Of a stretch of DNA of 59,724 nucleotides, positions 57,618-59,724 are shown one piece after another. This stretch comes from Clostridia bacterium. GTDB taxonomy: Bacteria; Bacillota; Clostridia; Oscillospirales; Acutalibacteraceae. A model generated the notes under the pieces. The model was not told where the DNA came from. It was given only the letters and a program-made list of their open reading frames with translations, and searched no databases. Position 1 is the stretch's first letter. Each line of letters begins with the position of its first letter. The stretch covers positions 1-59,724 of the forward strand of contig JAFWAC010000033.1 in NCBI GenBank assembly GCA_017507805.1, read 5' to 3'. Made by a program: the position numbers and the translations under genes.

Positions 57618-59402
57618 TTGAAATTGGATAGAATGGATGGCTTGAAGCGTACCGACTATTGCGGCACACTTTCCCGTGAGGATGAGGGTAAAAATGTTGT
57701 TGTTTGCGGTTGGGTGCAGCGTCAGCGCGATTTGGGCGGACTTATTTTTATAGATTTGAGGGACAGGACGGGTATCGTTCAATTGGCTTTTGACGATAAC
57801 ACCGAAAAATCGGTTTTTGAAAAGGCCTCCTCACTTCGCAGTGAATATGTTGTTATGGCTTCAGGAAAGGTGCGTATCCGTTCCTCAATTAATACCGAAA
57901 TTCCTACAGGTGAAATTGAAATAGAGGTTACAGGTCTTAAGCTTTTGGGCTGTTCGGAAACTCCGCCCTTTGAAATTGTTAATGACAGTAATGCCAATGA
58001 GGAGTTAAGGCTTCGTTACCGTTATCTTGACCTGCGCCGTCAGGATATTCAGAAAAATATTCTCCTCCGCCATAAGATTACCAAGGTAACAAGGGACTAT
58101 TTTGATGAAAACGGCTTTGTTGAGATCGAAACTCCCACGCTGATAAAGTCAACTCCCGAAGGTGCGCGTGACTATCTTGTTCCCTCAAGGGTGCATAAAG
58201 GAAGCTTCTTTGCACTGCCGCAGTCTCCCCAGCTCTATAAGCAACTGCTTATGCTTTCGGGATTTGACCGCTATATGCAGATTGCCCGTTGCTACCGTGA
58301 CGAGGATTTGCGTGCTGACCGCCAGCCTGAATTTACACAGATAGACCTTGAAATGTCATTTGTGGAGCCCGAGGATGTTTATGCCATTGCCGAGGGGTAT
58401 GTAAAGAGACTTTTTAAAGAAATTTTAGATGTGGAAATCCCAACACCACTTCCGAGACTTACCTATACCGATGCTATGAACGATTACGGCTCCGATAAGC
58501 CCGATACCCGCTTTGATATGAAGATAAAGGATTTATCGGATATAGTCGGAAGCTGCGGCTTCGGTGTCTTTGCCGATACCGTTAAAAACGGCGGAACAGT
58601 AAGAGCAATTAATGCCAAAAACGCCGCCGGTGTTTATACCCGTAAGGAAATTGATAAGCTTACCGAGGAAGCAAAGGGTATTGGTGCTAAGGGCCTTGCA
58701 TTTATCCGTTGGTCGGAGGACACTCCCACCTGCTCCTTTGCAAAGTTTATGACCGAGACGGAAATGCAGGCAATTTACGAGCGCACAGGTGCCGAAAAGG
58801 GTGATGTTGTGCTTATCGTTGCTGACCGCAAGTCTACTGCACTTTCGGTTTTGGGTGCCCTGCGACTTACGGTTGCAAAGAGACTTGATATAATTCCCGA
58901 TAAATTCAATTTCCTCTGGATTACCGAATTTCCTTTCTTTGAGTATAACGAGGATACAGGCAATTGGGATGCTATGCACCATCCGTTTACATCTCCGTTG
59001 GACGAGAGTATACAGTATCTTGACACAAACCCCGAAAAGGTATTTGCCAAGGCATACGATTTGGTGCTCAACGGTGTTGAGCTTTCAAGCGGCTCGATAA
59101 GAATTACCGACCCCGAGCTTCAGAAGCGTATGTTTGCGGCGCTCGGTCTCTCCGAGGAGGAAGCACATCAGAAATTCGGCTTCCTGACCGATGCTTTCAG
59201 GTACGGCGCACCCCCTCACGGAGGAATGGGTATAGGACTTGACCGCTTGGTAATGCTTATGTGCGGGTGCGACAGCCTGCGTGATGTTATCGCATTCCCC
59301 AAGGTCTCAAATTCGAGTGAGCTTATGTCGGGCGCACCCTCTAAGGTTGACGAAGCACAGCTTACCGACCTTTCGATAGCCGTCACAAAACAGACAGATT
59401 AA
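57618..59402 (+). CDS. aspS: Aspartyl-tRNA synthetase
   Basis: 594 residues, bacterial type with the GAD insertion. Opening OB fold (CGWVQRQRDLGGLIFIDLRD), class II motif 1 (ENGFVEIETPTL), motif 2 (RYMQIARCYRDEDLRADRQPEF) and motif 3 (GAPPHGGMGIGLDRLVMLM). TTG at 57618 has GAGGTG (57605-57610) 7 nt upstream; an ATG at 57633 is an alternative. The spore-former probably uses a discriminating or a non-discriminating form depending on whether asnS exists, not visible here. Confidence 0.96.
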   Translation: MKLDRMDGLKRTDYCGTLSREDEGKNVVVCGWVQRQRDLGGLIFIDLRDRTGIVQLAFDDNTEKSVFEKASSLRSEYVVMASGKVRIRSSINTEIPTGEIEIEVTGLKLLGCSETPPFEIVNDSNANEELRLRYRYLDLRRQDIQKNILLRHKITKVTRDYFDENGFVEIETPTLIKSTPEGARDYLVPSRVHKGSFFALPQSPQLYKQLLMLSGFDRYMQIARCYRDEDLRADRQPEFTQIDLEMSFVEPEDVYAIAEGYVKRLFKEILDVEIPTPLPRLTYTDAMNDYGSDKPDTRFDMKIKDLSDIVGSCGFGVFADTVKNGGTVRAINAKNAAGVYTRKEIDKLTEEAKGIGAKGLAFIRWSEDTPTCSFAKFMTETEMQAIYERTGAEKGDVVLIVADRKSTALSVLGALRLTVAKRLDIIPDKFNFLWITEFPFFEYNEDTGNWDAMHHPFTSPLDESIQYLDTNPEKVFAKAYDLVLNGVELSSGSIRITDPELQKRMFAALGLSEEEAHQKFGFLTDAFRYGAPPHGGMGIGLDRLVMLMCGCDSLRDVIAFPKVSNSSELMSGAPSKVDEAQLTDLSIAVTKQTD

Positions 59403-59407
59403 TCAAA

Positions 59408-59437
59408 AAGGCTATGGAGCAAATGCTCCATAGCCTT
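59408..59437 (+). terminator. Terminator after aspS
   Basis: Perfect 14-bp stem AAGGCTATGGAGCA / TGCTCCATAGCCTT (59408-59421 with 59424-59437). Followed by GAATTTTGTTTG. Confidence 0.75.
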
Positions 59438-59603
59438 GAATTTTGTTTGAGGATATACATATATATAATATATATACCAAAAAAATTCGCAAAAAAATTC
59501 ATAGCTTTTTAGCTTTAAATGTGGTTGTCCTGCTACGAAAAGCCCAATATATTGTGCCTGAAAAAATAATTTAAAAAAGTTTTAAAAAAAACAAAAAAAA
59601 GTG

Positions 59604-59724
59604 TTGACAAACCGAAATGGTTGTGGTAATATAATCAGGCGCTCCAAACGAGGGGTGCTGAAACGGACCTTGAAAATTAAACAACGAAGAAATAAGGACC
59701 CGACGATTCTTAAGAGAAATCTTA
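59604..59724 (+). promoter_or_regulatory. rRNA operon promoter and start of leader
   Basis: TTGACA (59604-59609), 17 bases, TAATAT (59627-59632), behind a very A/T-rich stretch (59520-59600) that would be an UP element. The downstream text GACCTTGAAAATTAAACAACGA fits leaders that precede 16S rRNA in Clostridia. The 16S gene would begin beyond the window edge. The 59403-59724 gap otherwise holds only a terminator and an AT-rich TATATA palindrome near 59456-59478. Confidence 0.6.

Overview
The window reads as a chromosome segment of an endospore-forming, anaerobic, low-to-mid GC member of the Clostridia, probably an Oscillospiraceae/Ruminococcaceae-type gut or rumen bacterium. The pointers are a sporulation sigma-G factor, a DnaD-domain protein paired with a DnaC/DnaI-type helicase loader, a dockerin-like C-terminus, PerR with a rubredoxin-first rubrerythrin, Rex, and many intracellular glycoside hydrolases. 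Assignments come from recognising motifs by eye; no database search was possible.

Layout. (1) 1-9000: the end of a repeat-containing dockerin-like protein, then a six-gene plus-strand carbohydrate operon (SGNH acetylesterase, GH37-like, GH35, RpiB/LacAB-like isomerase, GH43, SGNH esterase). (2) 9001-9424: a structure-rich gap bounded by a perfect 15-bp inverted repeat, then sigG (9425). (3) 10212-13604: a glycoside-hydrolase-like lipoprotein, an ECF-transporter S component and a divergent MocR-type regulator, possibly for vitamin B6. (4) 13665-17666: an ECF sigma factor operon with a DUF4367 membrane protein and five uncharacterised small or membrane proteins. (5) 17754-18806: a DUF3048 lipoprotein. 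(6) 18914-21002: an unusual HTH / zinc-ribbon membrane protein / divergent Ser-Thr kinase operon. (7) 21177-24003: an AT-rich accessory cassette with a phage-like repressor, paired palindromic operators and three unknown genes. (8) 24286-30134: YitT, a MacB-like ABC transporter, MnmE and a polysaccharide deacetylase. (9) 30227-33094: a type II restriction-modification operon with two methyltransferases and an HNH nuclease. (10) 33275-35410: PepSY lipoprotein, rubrerythrin, PerR and divergent Rex. (11) 35510-37121: tRNA-Met and tRNA-Trp, a duplicated tRNA tail, ATTCATT palindromes, a four-helix-bundle/ASCH gene pair and an array of seven short hairpins. (12) 37122-39797: HAD hydrolase, glycerol-1-phosphate dehydrogenase and hemolysin III family protein, followed by a cluster of DnaA boxes at 39916-40049. 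(13) 40077-45080, minus strand: phosphoglycerate mutase-like protein, MnmG, helicase loader, DnaD protein. (14) 45234-59402, all plus strand: polA, an LMW-phosphatase/RimI fusion, tsaD, a lipid kinase, mreBCD, PBP2, a MinD-like ATPase, methylglyoxal synthase, hisS and aspS. The window ends in what looks like the promoter and leader of an rRNA operon.

How it fits together. Regions 13-14 are housekeeping genes (replication start, DNA repair, tRNA modification and charging, cell elongation). The DnaA-box cluster, the switch to uniform plus-strand genes at 45.1 kb and the rRNA leader are compatible with an origin-proximal location, but dnaA itself is not in the window. Regions 6, 7, 9 and 11 are the accessory parts and hold the least familiar biology.
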